The notes: generated by a model not told the origin, from the sequence alone. DNA of 64,000 nt from 13-2-20CM-66-19 sp963824395 (GCA_963824395.1 CAWGPF010000001.1:2232001-2296000); one strand, 5' to 3'; shown: positions 28,044 through 38,473, counted from the stretch's first letter. Program-made: numbers and translations.

Positions 28044-29480
28044 TTACATGGGCTGAGCCCGCGCGGCGGCGCTCGTTGGAGGCGCGATGCCCATCGCCTC
28101 GCGGTACTTGGCGACCGTGCGCCGCGCGACCGGGTGCCCTCTCCCGACAGCAGCTCGGCGATCCGGCTGTCGCTCAGGGGGCTGTCCGCGTCTTCGTCCT
28201 TGATCAGCTTCTTGATCTTCGCCCGGATGGCGGTCGAGGAGGTGCCGGAGCCATCCGCACCTTCGACCTGGCTCGAAAAGAAGTAGCGCAGCTCGAAGAC
28301 GCCGCGCGGCGTGTGCATGTACTTGCCGGAGGTCACCCGCGAGATGGTCGACTCGTGCATCTCGACCGCCTCGGCGATGTCCTGCAGGATCATCGGCCGC
28401 ATGGGCTCGTCGCCCTGGTCGAGGAACGCCGACTGCCGCTCGACGATGCAGCGCGCGACCTTGATCAGGGTCTCGTTGCGGATCTCGAGGCTCTTCAGCA
28501 GCCAGCGCGCCTCCTGCAGCTGGGCGCGCATGGTCGCGTGGCTGGCGTGCGGCCGATGAGGCTGGCGTAGCTCTGGTTGAGCCGGACGCGGGGCAGCGTC
28601 GCGGCATTGATCTCGACGACCCAGCCGTGGTCGGTGCGGCGCACGAACACGTCGGGCACCACGTACTCGCGGCTGCCGGCGCTGACCGTCGAGCCGGGCC
28701 GAGGGTGGCAGGAGCGCACGAGCGCGAGGGCGCCGGCGAGCTCCTCCTCGGTGGCTCGCAGCTCGCGGCGCAGCAGCGAGAGCTCGCGCTCCGCAACCAG
28801 CTCGAGGTGATGGCGGGCGATCTCGATCGCGGTGTCGAATCCGGGGGTGGCGGGGTCGAGCTGGCGCAGCTGCAGCTCGATGCACTCGCCGACCGAGCGC
28901 GCGCCGATGCCCGGCGGGTCGAGCGCCTGCACACCGCGAGCACCGCTCGACTCCTCGGCGGCGTCGCCTCGACCTCGGGGCGCAGCGTCTGCGCGATCTC
29001 GTCGAGCGACTCGGTGAGGTAGCCGTCGTCGCTGATGGCGTCGATGATCGCGCGCGCGATCGCGAGCTCGCGCGGCTCGAGGCTGCGCCATCTCGAGCTG
29101 CCACAGCAGGTGTTCCTGCAGAGACTGGCCGCGGTCGTCGGCGTACTCCTGCTGGCGCTCGTCGTCGCCGGCGTCCAGGGGGTGTCGGCGGGCCCGCCGC
29201 TCTGTTCGCCCCAGGCCTTCGTCGAGCACTCGACCGGCTGGCTCTCTCGGGCGCGCGTCGGCGGCTTCGTGCTGCTCGGCTCGGCGGTGGCCAGGGCCTC
29301 GAAGGACCGGTGACCTCGCGTCTCCTCCATCGGCTCGAGCATGACGTTCTGTTCGAGCAGCTCGCGGATGTGCGCCTGGAGCTCGAGGGCGGGCAGCTGC
29401 AGGAGCCTGATCGCCTGCTGCAGCTGCGGGGTCATGGTCAGTTGTTGACCCAGCCGGAGCTGCAGTGAGGGTTTCAGCAT
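28044..29480 (-). CDS. rpoN: RNA polymerase sigma-54 factor (frame-disrupted)
   Basis: Sigma-54 directs RNA polymerase to -24/-12 promoters, needing AAA+ activators. Region I is intact: MLKPSLQLRLGQQLTMTPQL then QQAIRLLQLPALELQ. The core-binding part is read from LAIARAIIDAISDDGYLTES, and the DNA-binding part from ERQSAFLDQGDEPMRPMIL, HESTISRVTSGKYMHTPRG and the RpoN box ARRTVAKYRE near 28100-28127. Region II is acidic and poorly readable because of several phase changes between 28950 and 29310; others lie near 28550 and 28140. The gene is 88 bases downstream of lptB and 61 bases upstream of hpf, the conserved order. Confidence 0.88.
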   Translation of the reverse strand: MLKPSLQLRLGQQLTMTPQLQQAIRLLQLPALELQAHIRELLEQNVMLEPMEETRGHRSFEALATAEPSSTKPPTRARESQPVECSTKAWGEQSGGPADTPWTPATTSASRSTPTTAASLCRNTCCGSSRWRSLEPRELAIARAIIDAISDDGYLTESLDEIAQTLRPEVEATPPRSRAVLAVCRRSTRRASARARSASASSCSCASSTPPPPDSTPRSRSPAITSSWLRSASSRCCAASCEPPRRSSPAPSRSCAPATLGPARRSAPAAASTWCPTCSCAAPTTAGSSRSMPRRCPASGSTRATPASSAARQPRDHARPAAGGALAAEEPRDPQRDPDQGRALHRRAAVGVPRPGRRAHAADDPAGHRRGGRDARVDHLAGDLRQVHAHAARRLRAALLLFEPGRRCGWLRHLLDRHPGEDQEADQGRRRGQPPERQPDRRAAVGRGHPVARRTVAKYREAMGIAPPTSAAARAQPM

Positions 29481-29568
29481 GGTGACGTGCGAGCGGCGGT
29501 CGCAGCCGGTCCGATTTCATCCGTAAGTACTTGAAAAACAATGTTTCTGGCTTAAGCCCCGAGCGCGC

Positions 29569-30294
29569 TCACAGCCGGAACGCTCGACCCAAGTACACCT
29601 CACGAACCTGGGGGTTGGCAAGGATTTCTTCCGCGGATCCGGCGGCAATCACCGTGCCCTGGTTGACGATATAGGCGCGGCCGCAGACCCCGAGCGTCTC
29701 GCGGACGTTGTGGTCGGTGATCAGCACCCCGATGCCGCGCTGCGTCAGCTCGCCGATGATTCGCTGGATATCGAGCACCGAGAGCGGATCGACGCCGGCG
29801 AAGGGCTCGTCGAGGAGCATGAAGCGCGGCTCGGCGGCGAGCGCGCGGGCGATCTCCACGCGGCGGCGCTCGCCGCCCGAGAGGCCAGGCCGAGGCTGTT
29901 GCGCACGTGCCCGATGCGCAGCTCCTCGAGCAGCGCTTCCAGGCGCGCTCGCGCGCGCCCCGGTCGAGGTCGGGGCGCAGTCTCGAGGATCGCGAGGATG
30001 TTGTCCTCGACGGAGAGCTTGCGGAAGACCGACGCCTCCTGCGGCAGGTAGCCGAGGCCGAGCTGCGCGCGCCGGTGCATCGGCAGGAGCGTCACGTCCT
30101 CGTCGTCGAGGTAGATGCGGCCGCCATCGCAGGCGCACCAGCCCGACGATCATGTAGAACGCCGTCGTCTTGCCGGCGCCGTTCGGGCCGAGCAGCCCGA
30201 CCACCTCGCCATACGCAACCTCGAGCGACAGGTCGCGCACGACCTGGCGCGACTTGTAGCTCTTGGCCAGGCCGGCGGCTTTGAGGACCGTCAT
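29569..30294 (-). CDS. lptB: LPS export ABC transporter ATP-binding protein LptB (frame-disrupted)
   Basis: The ATPase of the LptB2FGC complex that extracts lipopolysaccharide from the inner membrane. Visible are LLGPNGAGKTTAFYMIVGL (Walker A), YLPQEASVFRKLSVEDNI (Q-loop and LptB-typical SVFRKLSV), LSGGERRRVEIARALA (signature), FMLLDEPFAGVDPLSV (Walker B) and LITDHNVRETL (H-loop). Three phase changes fall near 30130, 29990 and 29890; otherwise length, about 241 residues, is normal. The ATG overlaps the lptA stop by four bases. Confidence 0.92.
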   Translation of the reverse strand: MTVLKAAGLAKSYKSRQVVRDLSLEVAYGEVVGLLGPNGAGKTTAFYMIVGLVRLRWRPHLPRRRGRDAPADAPARAARPRLPAAGGVGLPQALRRGQHPRDPRDCAPTSTGARASAPGSAARGAAHRARAQQPRPGLSGGERRRVEIARALAAEPRFMLLDEPFAGVDPLSVLDIQRIIGELTQRGIGVLITDHNVRETLGVCGRAYIVNQGTVIAAGSAEEILANPQVREVYLGRAFRL

Positions 30295-30953
30295 GAGTGC
30301 GGCTGCGGGGCGGACCCGGGCGCGGCAGGCCCCGGGCGCTCGGGGGCGTCGGGCTTGCCGTTCGGGTCGATGGTGATGCGGATGCGGCCCGTGTCCCCCG
30401 GGGTTCTCTGCCTTATGGGCTGCGCGCGCATGTAGTAGACGAGCTGCGGCCTGGTGATCTCGCTGCTGGCCGTCGGAGAGCCAGGCGTCCTTGGACAGCC
30501 GCACGTGCCCGCCCACGTCATAGTCGATCTCATCCGCGTGGCCGCGGGCGAGCCCTTCTCGCGCTGCTGCTCGAAAGTCGGCGGGCGTGCCCGTGACCGT
30601 GGCGCGCGCGATGAGGTTGTCGTTGAATTCCGCCCCGCTGCATCCGAGCGGATGCTGCCGCGCGGTCGGCGTGATCCTGACGTTGCCGTCGAACATCCAG
30701 CGGCTGTCCTCGAAGTTCGAGTCCGGTCGCCGTGCATGTCGGCCGCCACGCGCATCCCGCCCTGCGAGATCGCGACGTCCGTAGAACACGAGCGTGTTGG
30801 TCTTGTAGTCGACGTCCGAGGAGCCCGCCACCAGCTGGATCGGTTGCTCGCAGGCACCGTTCGCGCCGCCAGCGAGTGCCGGGCGGGCGCCAGCCGAGCC
30901 GCGCCGGCCGCGGGAGGGGGCAGCGGCAGGCGCGGCTACGGGTGAAGTGCCAT
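30291..30953 (-). CDS. lptA: LPS transport periplasmic protein LptA (frame-disrupted)
   Basis: The periplasmic bridge protein of LPS transport. The mature part is recognisable from PIQLVAGSSDVDYKTNTLVF, then the frame shifts to VAISQGGMRVAADMH, NFEDSRWMFDGNVRITPTA, AEFNDNLIARATVTGTPADF, EIDYDVGGHVRLSKDAWLSD and ITRPQLVYYMRAQPI. These are repeated OstA-like beta-jellyroll units. The N-terminal signal region is uncertain: the ATG at 30953 runs quickly into a stop unless a base is restored. The stop overlaps the lptB start. At least five phase changes. Confidence 0.8.
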
Positions 30954-30985
30954 GGACCGGGATTCTAACTGAGATGACTCTCGCT

Positions 30986-31491
30986 TCAAGTCGGCGCCAG
31001 CCCCGTGCCATCGAGCTTGCGGCCGGTCAGAGGAGGGTGACGGGATCGCGGCGGTCGACGATCTGCGTGTTGGTGTCGAGGGAGGCGTGCTCGGTCGGAC
31101 CTCGGCCGGGTTCTCGGTGCCCGGGATGAGCGCGCACCCGCACGTCGCCCTCGAACTCGACGATGCCGGCGTTCTGCTCGGCTGCCCGTGGTTGCCGCGC
31201 GCGGTCCAGTCATCGCCCGAGGACTCCCTGAACCGTAGTGGCCTGCAGCTGCTCGAGGCGCACCGCACCCTGGTCGCTGCTCCTGGGCGGCGTGCGCGGC
31301 GTGCGCGTAGGTCGGCCGGCCGTCGGGTCCGTCTGGTCGAGGTCGCGTCGCTGAGGTAGTAGCCGGGCTGCGCCGCGAGCGTCCTCGCGGCGCACCGGCG
31401 CCTCGCCTGGCGCCGCGGCGCGCGAGCCACCAGGAGCCGGCCGCAGGCGACGATCAGGAAACAGCAGGGCGACGGGGCCCGACAGCCTCAC
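30986..31491 (-). CDS. lptC: LPS export protein LptC (frame-disrupted)
   Basis: A bitopic inner-membrane protein linking LptB2FG to LptA. The GTG start at 31491 overlaps the preceding kdsC stop (GTGA) and leads into a hydrophobic segment PVALLFLIVACGRLL once one base is restored. Then follow QPGYYLSDA, a DDWTARGNHGQ segment near 31215, and a C-terminal stretch ending GRKLDGTGLAPT at a TGA. The sequence is poorly conserved in this family, so identification rests on the transmembrane-plus-short-beta-domain layout, the size of about 170 residues, and the position between kdsC and lptA. Confidence 0.72.
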
Positions 31492-31989
31492 GGGCGGCGC
31501 GCCGAGCAGCAGGTCGCAGACTTCGCGCACCGCACCGGCGGCCGCCGGCGGCGCGCGTGGTGCGGGCGGCCGGCGCGAGCACGGCAGCGGGTGCGCGTCG
31601 GCGACCGCGATCGGCAGCGCCGACCGCGCCATCATCGGCAGGTCGGGCATGTCGTCGCCGACGCAGGCACATTCTGCGGCGAACGCCGAGCGCTCGCAGC
31701 GCGCGCGAGCACCGCGCCTTGTCCTCAGCCCTGCTCCAGGTGGCGCATGCCGAGCTCGCGCGCAGCGCCGCCGAGCGCCGCCGAGCGCCGGCCGGAGATG
31801 ACCGCCACCTCGATGCCGGCGGCGAGCAGCGCCTTGATGCCGTCGCCGTCGCGGACGTGGAAGCACTTGAGCGCCTCGCCGTCCGGGCCGAAGTACAGCC
31901 GGCCGTCCGTCAGCACGCCGTCGACGTCGAGCACCAGCAGCCGGATGCGCGCGCGGCACGTGCGCCGCTCGGCGAGGCCGCGCCGTCAT
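31488..31989 (-). CDS. kdsC: 3-deoxy-D-manno-octulosonate 8-phosphate phosphatase (frame-disrupted)
   Basis: Removes phosphate from Kdo 8-phosphate in lipopolysaccharide core synthesis. The HAD nucleophile motif appears as LLVLDVDGVLTDGRLYFG, followed by CFHVRDGDGIKALLAAGIEV, VISGRRSAAL and CVGDDMPDLPMMARSALP (HAD motif IV). The ATG at 31989 overlaps the kdsD stop; the first phase change is within ten codons of it. The proposed stop at 31488 makes a GTGA overlap with lptC and needs one further correction near the end. Predicted length, about 166-170 residues, is normal. Confidence 0.88.
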
Positions 31990-32991
31990 CAGACGACACC
32001 GGCGCGCATGCAGGTCGTGGACGTTGAGCGCGCCGACCAGGCGCCGCTCGCGGTCGACGACGAGCAGCGCCGTGACCCGGTGGCGCTCCATCAGCTGCAC
32101 GGCCGCGGCGGCGAGTTCGCGCGGCCCGATCGTGCGGCCGCGGCGCGTCATGACCTCGCGCATCGGCGGCGCGTGCACGTCGATGCGGCGGTCGAGCGCG
32201 CGCCGCAGGTCGCCGTCGGTGAACACGCCGAGCAGTGCTCGTGCGCATCGACGACCGCGGTCATGCCGAGGCCCTTCGCGTCATCTCGAGCAGCCCCTCG
32301 CGCAGCGGTGCGTCCGGGCGCGACTGCGCGGCACCTCGTCGCCGCGCCGCATGACGTCCTCGACGTGCAGCAGCAGGCGCCGGCCGAGGCTGCCGCCCGG
32401 ATGCGAGCGGGCGAAGTCCTCGGTCGGTGAAGCCGCGCGCTCGCAGCAGCGCGACCGCGAGCGCATCGCCCATCGCCAGCGTCGCGGTCGTGCTCGCGGT
32501 CGGCGCGAGGTTGAGCGGGCAGGCCTCCTCGGCACGCTGACGTCCAGGTGCACGTCGGCGGCGCGCGCGAGCGTCGAGCCGGCGTTGCCGGTCAGCGCGA
32601 TCAGCGGGACGCCGAGCCGCTTCAGGGACGGCAGCAGCGCGAGCATCTCGGCGGTCTCGCCCGGAGTTGGACAGCGCCAGCAGCACGTCGCCGCGCGTGA
32701 TCATGCCGATGTCGCCGTGACCGGCCTCGCCCGGGTGCAGGAAGAATGCCGGCGTGCCGGTGCTGGCCAGCGTCGCGGCGATCTTGCGCGCGATGTGGCC
32801 GGACTTGCCCATGCCGGTCACGACGACCCGGCCGTGGCAGGCCAGGCAGAGGCGGCAGGCGCGCGGCGAAGCGCGCCGTCGAGCCGCGGCGCGCAGCGCC
32901 GCGAGCGCGTCGGCCTCGATCTCGAGCGCGACGCCGCGGCCGAGGCCAGCAGCTGCGCGTCGTCCGGGTGGGCGTGTCTGGCGGCATGCAT
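31989..32991 (-). CDS. kdsD: D-arabinose 5-phosphate isomerase (frame-disrupted)
   Basis: Makes arabinose 5-phosphate, the first committed precursor of Kdo. The SIS domain is clear: VVVTGMGKSGHIARKIAATL, TPAFFLHPGEAGHGDIGM, VLLALSNSGET and LIALTGNAGSTLA, followed by GDALAVALLRARGFTDEDFA and SHPGGSLGRRLL. Two CBS domains follow, with EVMTRRGRTIGPRELAAAA and ALLVVDRERRLVGALNVHDL. The start ATG 32991 (MHAARHAHPDD) is approximate; the stop TGA overlaps the kdsC start. About five phase changes. The divergent neighbour is ibaG. Confidence 0.88.
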
Positions 32992-33085
32992 GGCGGCGTG
33001 GCCCGCGGCTACGCGCCATGATAGCGCCTGGCGCCCGGCGCAGGTCGGCCTTCCGCGCCGCGGCCGATGCCTTAAGATCGCGCCC

Positions 33086-33343
33086 ATGGATCCCACAGCA
33101 GATCGCGGAGCTGATCCGCCAGGCGCTGCCCGGACGCCGCGTCGAGGTGCGCTCGGACGACAACACGCACTTCGCGCGCGCGTGGTCAGCGCGGCAATTC
33201 GGGGCATGCGGCCGCTCGCGCGCCACCAGCTCGTGTACCGCGCGCTCGGCGAGCGCGTCGGCCGCGAGATCCACGCGCTGTCGATCCAGGCCTACACGCC
33301 CGAGGAGTGGGCCGCCGCGGCCGAGGGCGGGCGCCGTGGATAA
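33086..33343 (+). CDS. ibaG: BolA/IbaG-family protein (frame-disrupted)
   Basis: A small BolA-fold protein of about 84 residues; relatives work with monothiol glutaredoxins in iron-sulfur handling, and IbaG is linked to acid response and the cell envelope. The stitched sequence runs PQQIAELIRQALPGRRVEVR, SDDNTHFARAVVSAAFRGM-like, RPLARHQLVYRALGERVGRE and IHALSIQAYTPEEW. Its place between the divergent kdsD operon and murA is the standard ibaG site. Phase changes occur in the first ten codons and near 33185. The stop overlaps the GTG start of murA by eight bases. Confidence 0.85.
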   Translation: MDPTADRGADPPGAARTPRRGALGRQHALRARVVSAAIRGMRPLARHQLVYRALGERVGREIHALSIQAYTPEEWAAAAEGGRRG

Positions 33344-34593
33344 GCTGCAGATCCAGGGCGGCATCGCCGCTCGAGGGCGAGGTGCGCATCTCCGGCGCGA
33401 AGAACGCGACGCTGCCGATCCTGGCCGGCGCGCTGCTCGCCGACGGGCCGGTCACGATCGGCAACGTGCCGCACCTGCAGGACGTCACGACCACCATCGA
33501 GCTGCTCGGGCGCATGGGCGTGACCGTCACCGTCGATGAGCGCATGCGCATCGAGGTCGATGCCGCGCACCATCCGCGAGTGCTTCGCGCCGTACGAGCT
33601 GGTCAAGACCATGCGCGCCTCGATCCTGGTGCTCGGGCCGCTGCTGGCGCGCTTCGGCCGCGCCGACGTGTCGCTGCCCGGCGGCTGCGCGATCGGCGCG
33701 CGGCCGGTGAACATCCACGTCGCGGGGCTGCAGGCGATGGGCGCGGACATCCACATCGAGGGCGGCTACATCCGCGCGCGCGCGGAGCGCCTGAGGGGCG
33801 CGCGGCTGGTGCTCGACACGGTGACCGTGACCGGCACCGAGAATCTGATGATGGCCGCGACGCTGGCCGAGGGCGAGACCGTGATCGAGAACGCCGCGCG
33901 CGAGCCGGAGGTCGTCGACTGGCGCAATTTCCTCATCGCATGGGCGCGAAGATCGACGGCGCCGGCACCGACCGGATTGCGATCGAGGGCGTGACGCGAG
34001 CTGCGCGGCGTGCACTACGACGTGCTGCCCGACCGCATCGAGGCGGGCACCTACTGGTCGCCGGCGCGATCACCGGCGGGCACGTGCGCATCAAGAACGC
34101 CCGGCCCGAGCACCTGGAGGCGGTGATCGTCAAGCTGCGCGAGGCCGGCGCCGAGGTCGGCAGCGGCGACAACTGGGTCGAGGTCGACATGCGCGGCCGC
34201 CGGCCGCGCGCCGTCGACGTGCGACCGCGCCGCACCCGGCTTCCCGACCGACATGCAGGCGCAGTTCATGGCGCTCGACGCGGTGGCCGAGGGCGTCGGC
34301 ACGGTGTCGAGACCATCTTCGAGAACCGCTTCATGCACATGCTCGAGCTGCGACGAATGGGCGCGGACATCCGCCTCGAGGGCAACACCGCCATCATTCA
34401 CGGCGTGCGACGGCTCACCGCGGCGCCGGTCATGGCGACCGACCTGCGCGCCTCGGCGAGCCTGGTGCTCGCGGGCCTGGTCGCCGAGGGCGGGACCGAG
34501 GTCGAGCGCATCTATCACATCGACCGCGGCTACGAGACCATCGAGGAGAAGCTCGCGCAGCTCGGCGCGCAGATCCGGCGCGTGCCGAACTAG
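33336..34593 (+). CDS. murA: UDP-N-acetylglucosamine 1-carboxyvinyltransferase (frame-disrupted)
   Basis: The first committed step of peptidoglycan synthesis, adding enolpyruvate to UDP-GlcNAc. Recognisable blocks are EGEVRISGAKNATLPILAG, VPHLQDVTTTIELLGRMGV, TMRASILVLGPLLARFGRA, the active-site loop LPGGCAIGARPVNIHV with its Cys, DRIEAGTYLVAGAITGG, FPTDMQAQFMALDAVAEG and DLRASASLVLAGLVAEGGTE. It starts at GTG 33336, overlapping ibaG. About seven phase changes, for example near 33370, 33575, 33935, 34050 and 34310. As the only murA seen and normally essential, real inactivation is unlikely. Confidence 0.93.
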
Positions 34594-34738
34594 CCTCTGC
34601 CGAGGACTAACCTCCCTGTATTGAAGGAGTCGAGCAAAAACCACCTTTGCCGACGTAACGAAGCTGATGTCCGAAAAACGGCCGCGGCTTTTTTAATAAA
34701 CTACAGAATGACCGATCGGCGCGTACCTCCTCCTCTCT

Positions 34739-35741
34739 ATGCGGATAGGGATGATCGGACTAGGGCGCATGGGCGCCGAAATTGATGCGTAGCTGCTGCA
34801 GGGCGGTCACGAATGCGTGGCCTATGAACCCAGCCCGATGCCGTGAAGGCCTTGACCGGCTACGGCGCTCGCGGGGTAACGTCGCCGGCGGAACTGGTTC
34901 AGGGGCTCAACGCGCCGCGAGCAGTGTGGCTGATGGTACCCGCCGGCGTCGTCGACAAGATGATCGAGCAACTGCGCCCTTGCTTGAAGCCGGCGACGTG
35001 GTGATCGACGGCGGCAACTCCAATTACCACGACGACATCCGGCGCGCCGATGGCTCAAGGGTGCCGGCATCCACTACGTGGACGTGGGCACCAGCGGCGG
35101 TGTCTGGGGCTTCGAGCGCGGCTACTGCCTGATGATCGGCGGCGACGACGACGTCGTGCGCGATGCTCGAGCCGATTTCGCGGCGCTGGCGCCCGGGCGG
35201 GCGGCTGCCACGGCCCGCGGCGGACCGGCGCCGCCAGCAGCGCGGCCGCCGAGCGGGGCTACATCCATTGCGGACCGTCGGGCGCGGGCCATTTCGTGAA
35301 GATGGTCCACAACGGATCGAGTACGGGCTGATGGCCGCGTACGCCGAAGGGCTGAACATTCTGCACCACGCCAATGCCGGCAAGAAGCCCGAGGTCGACG
35401 CCGAGACGGCACCGCTTCTGCGCAGCCCGCGCTACTACCAGTATCAGCTCAACCTCGCCGAGATCACCGAGGTCTGGCGGCACGGCAGCGTCATCTCCTC
35501 GCGGCTGCTGGATCTCACCGCCGCGGCGCTCCGGGACGGCCCTGACCGGCATTTCGCGGGCCGCGTGTCCGATTCGGGCGAGGGGCGGTGGACGGTGAGG
35601 CGGCCATCGACGAGGGCGTGCCCACGCCCGTGCTGGGCGCGGCGCTGTATTCGCGCCTCGCGTCGCGCGGCGGCGGACTTCGCCGACAAGCTGCTCTCGG
35701 CGATGCGGCTCCAGTTCGGCGGGCACGAAGAGAAGCCCTGA
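34739..35741 (+). CDS. gnd: 6-phosphogluconate dehydrogenase, short decarboxylating type (frame-disrupted)
   Basis: Oxidatively decarboxylates 6-phosphogluconate to ribulose 5-phosphate. About 334 residues, the short (YqeC/GndA-like) class. Blocks in order: MRIGMIGLGRMGAE, AVWLMVPAGVVDKMIEQL, AGDVVIDGGNSNYHDDIRRA, HYVDVGTSGGVWGFERGYCL, HCGPSGAGHFVKMVHNG with catalytic Lys, EYGLMAAYAEGLNILHHANA and VISSRLLDLTAAAL. Codon 18 is TAG (34790-34792) in the correct frame, within a stretch where expected NIVRRLL residues are altered, and about eight phase changes follow. It precedes zwf by one base. Confidence 0.88.
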
Positions 35742-35742
35742 T

Positions 35743-37145
35743 ATGGCGACCGAATACCGTCCGATGCCCTGGTCCTCTTCGGCGCGACCGGCGATCTGCG
35801 ACGCAAGATCTTCCCGGCGCTCTAGGAGCTGGTGAGGCGCGGCCCCCTGGACGTCCCGGTCGTCGGCGTCGCCGCGTCGGGTTGGAACTCGAGAAGCTGG
35901 CTGCAGCGCGCCCGCGACAGCCTGAAGAGTCGGCCGCGCGTCGAGAGGCCGCGTTCGCGAAGCTCGCGGCGCTGCTGCGCTACGTCGACGGCGACTACAA
36001 GGAACCGCGCACCTTCGACGCGCTCCGCAGCAGGCGCTGGGCGACGCGCAAGCGGCCGCTGCAACTACCTCGCCATCCCGCCGAGCATGTTCCCGGCGGT
36101 CATCGAGCAGCTAGCCGATGCCCAGCGGGAACGGCGCCCGCGTGGTCGTCGAGAAGCCCTTCGGCCGCGATCTCGCAGTCGGCGCAGCGAGCTCAACCAG
36201 TCGCTCACGAGCTCTTCCCCGAGAACGGCATCTTTCGCATCGACCACTACCTCGGCAAGGAGCCGGTGCAGAACCTGCTGTACTTCCGGTTCGCCAACTC
36301 CTTCCTCGAGCCGATCTGGAACCGCAACTACGTCGACGAGCGTGCAGATCACCATGGCCGAGAACTTCGGCGTCGAGGGCGCGGCAAGCTTCTACGAGGA
36401 GACCGGCGCCATCCGCGACGTCATCCAGAACCACCTGCTGCAGTCGTGGCGCTGCTGGCCATGGAGCCGCCGGTCAACGCTCACGGCGAGGCGATCCGCG
36501 ACGAGAAGGCCAAGGTGCTGCGGGCGATGCGGCCGCTGCGATCCGCCGAGCGTCGTGCGCGGCCAGTTCACGGCTACGCGCAGGAGCCGGGCGTCGCCCG
36601 GATCGCAGGTCGAGACTTCGCCGCCGTCGCGCCTGTACGATCGACTCGTGGCGCTGGAGCGGCGTGCCGTTCTTCATGCGCGCCGGCAAGTGCCTGCCGG
36701 TGACCGCCACCGAGGTGATCGTGGAGCTGAAGCCGCCGCCGGCCGCGTGTTCGGCGCCCGCATCGAGCGGCCGAACCACCTCCGCTTCCGCCTCGGCCCC
36801 GACGTCGCCATCGCGCTGGGCGCCCGCGCCAAGAAGCCCGCGACGCGATGGTGGGCGGGACGTCGAACTCTCGTCGCCCGGCAGCAGGGGGAAAGATGGA
36901 CGCCTACGAGCGCCTCCTCGGCGACGCGATGGTCGGCGACCAGCGCTCTTCGCGCGCGAGGACGTGGTGGAGGCCGCGTGGGCCATCGTCGACCCGATGC
37001 TACGTCGCACGACGGTGCACGAGTACGTGCCGGCAGCTGGGGTCCGCGCGCCGCCGATGACCTGATCGAGGGCCATTGCAGTTGGCACGATCCCGGACGC
37101 ACGCCCGCAGGCCTGGACCCGCTCGTGTGCTCCCGCGCAGGCTGA
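35743..37145 (+). CDS. zwf: Glucose-6-phosphate 1-dehydrogenase (frame-disrupted)
   Basis: Oxidises glucose 6-phosphate to 6-phosphogluconolactone. The nucleotide-binding DALVLFGATGDLRRKIFPAL is present, then RVVVEKPFGRDL, FRIDHYLGKEPVQNLLYFRF (catalytic His and substrate site), FANSFLEPIWNRNYV, TMAENFGVEGAASFYEETGA and PFFMRAGKCLPVTATEVIVE. An in-frame TAG at 35823-35825 sits where family members have Tyr (ALYxLVRRG). More than ten phase changes are seen in 1.4 kb. With gnd just upstream and pgl at 48.7 kb, all three enzymes of the oxidative pentose phosphate branch lie in the window. Confidence 0.88.
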
Positions 37146-37152
37146 GCCCTGA

Positions 37153-38473
37153 ATGAGGCGCGCCCCTCTCATCCGCTTGCTCGCCGCGGCAGGTGTCCTG
37201 CTGTTCGCCGCAGCGGTGCTGGCAGCTCCTGCGAGCGACAGCGCACGCATCGAGCGCATCCTCGCGCAGACCCCTCTCATCGACGGTCACAACGACCTGC
37301 CCTGGGAGATCCGCGCCCGCTTCGGCGGCGACCTCACCCGCTATCGATCTGGGCTCCTCGACCCTCGCGCTGCCGGCGCCGCCGGGTGAGCCGCCGCTCA
37401 TGACGGACATCCCGCGCCTGCGCGCCGGACACGTCGGCGCGCAGTTCTGGTCGGTGTTCGTCGACCCGGCCAATAAGGGCGCGGCGGCCGTGCAGGCGAC
37501 GCTCGAGCAGATCGAGCTCGTCAAGGCGATGTGCACGCGTTATCCGAAGGACCTGGCGATGGCTTACGACGCCGCCGACATCGTGCGCGAGCACCGCGCG
37601 CACCGCATTGCCTGCCTGATCGGCGTGGAGGGTGGCCACCAGATCAATGACTCACTCGCGGTGCTGCGCGCCTACTACGACCTGGGTGCGCGTTACATGA
37701 CGCTCACCCATGCCGCCAACACCGCCTGGGCGGATTCCGCCACCGATGCGCCCGCGCACCACGGCCTGACGCCCTTCGGCGAGGCGGTGGTGGGGGAGAT
37801 GAACCGTATCGGAATGCTGGTGGACCTCTCGCACGTGTCCGAAGACACCATGCGTGCGGCGCTGCGGGTGACGCAGGCGCCGGTGATTTTCTCGCATTCC
37901 TCGGCGCGCGCGCTGGTGGATCACCCGCGCGACGTGAGCGACGCGGTGCTCACGCTGGTCGCGGCCAACGGCGGCGTCGTGATGGTCGACTTCCTGCCCG
38001 ACTATGTCTCCGAGGCCAAGCGCCGCTGGTCGGCCGAGTTCGCCGCGGAGCAGGCGCGCCTGAACAGCCCGCCTTTCGGCGGTCTCTACATCGGGCAGCC
38101 CGAGCGTATCGCCGCCGCGCTTGCGCGCTGGCAGGCAGAGCACCCGGCCCCCGTCGTCACGCTCAAGGACGTGGCCGACCACATCGAGCACATCCGCAGC
38201 GTTGCCGGCGCAGACCATGTCGGCCTCGGCTCGGACTTCGACGGTATACCCGGGGGGCCTGCGGGACTCGAGGGGGTCGATAAGTTCCCGGCCCTGCTGG
38301 CGGAGCTGGCGCAGCGCGGCTGGAGCGATGCCGACCTTGCCAAGCTCGCCGGTGCGAATCTGCTGCGGGTCTTAAGCCAGGCGCAGGCCGTGAGCGAGCG
38401 CCTGAGCCGCCAGCGCGGACCCTCGAACGCAACCCTCAGCCTCCTCGATGGGCCACCCCCGCGAGCGCCCTGA
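37153..38473 (+). CDS. Membrane dipeptidase, peptidase family M19 (one frameshift)
   Basis: A renal-dipeptidase-like zinc enzyme that splits dipeptides, exported by an N-terminal signal sequence (hydrophobic LLAAAGVLLFAAAVLAAPA). Metal-binding motifs are present: DGHNDLPW (HxD), GVEGGHQI (bridging Glu), FSHSSAR, and HVGLGSDFDG. Length with the frames joined is about 439 residues. A single phase change lies near 37345, in a stretch reading DLTRYR then shifting to IDLGSSTLALP; the remaining 1.1 kb is clean. The 3' end is 10 bases from the convergent sulfotransferase gene. Confidence 0.9.

Noticed and set aside
34665..34700. Terminator-like GCCGCGGC followed by six T residues after murA
   Set aside because: The GC palindrome has no loop and would give a stem of at most three pairs, too short for a terminator.
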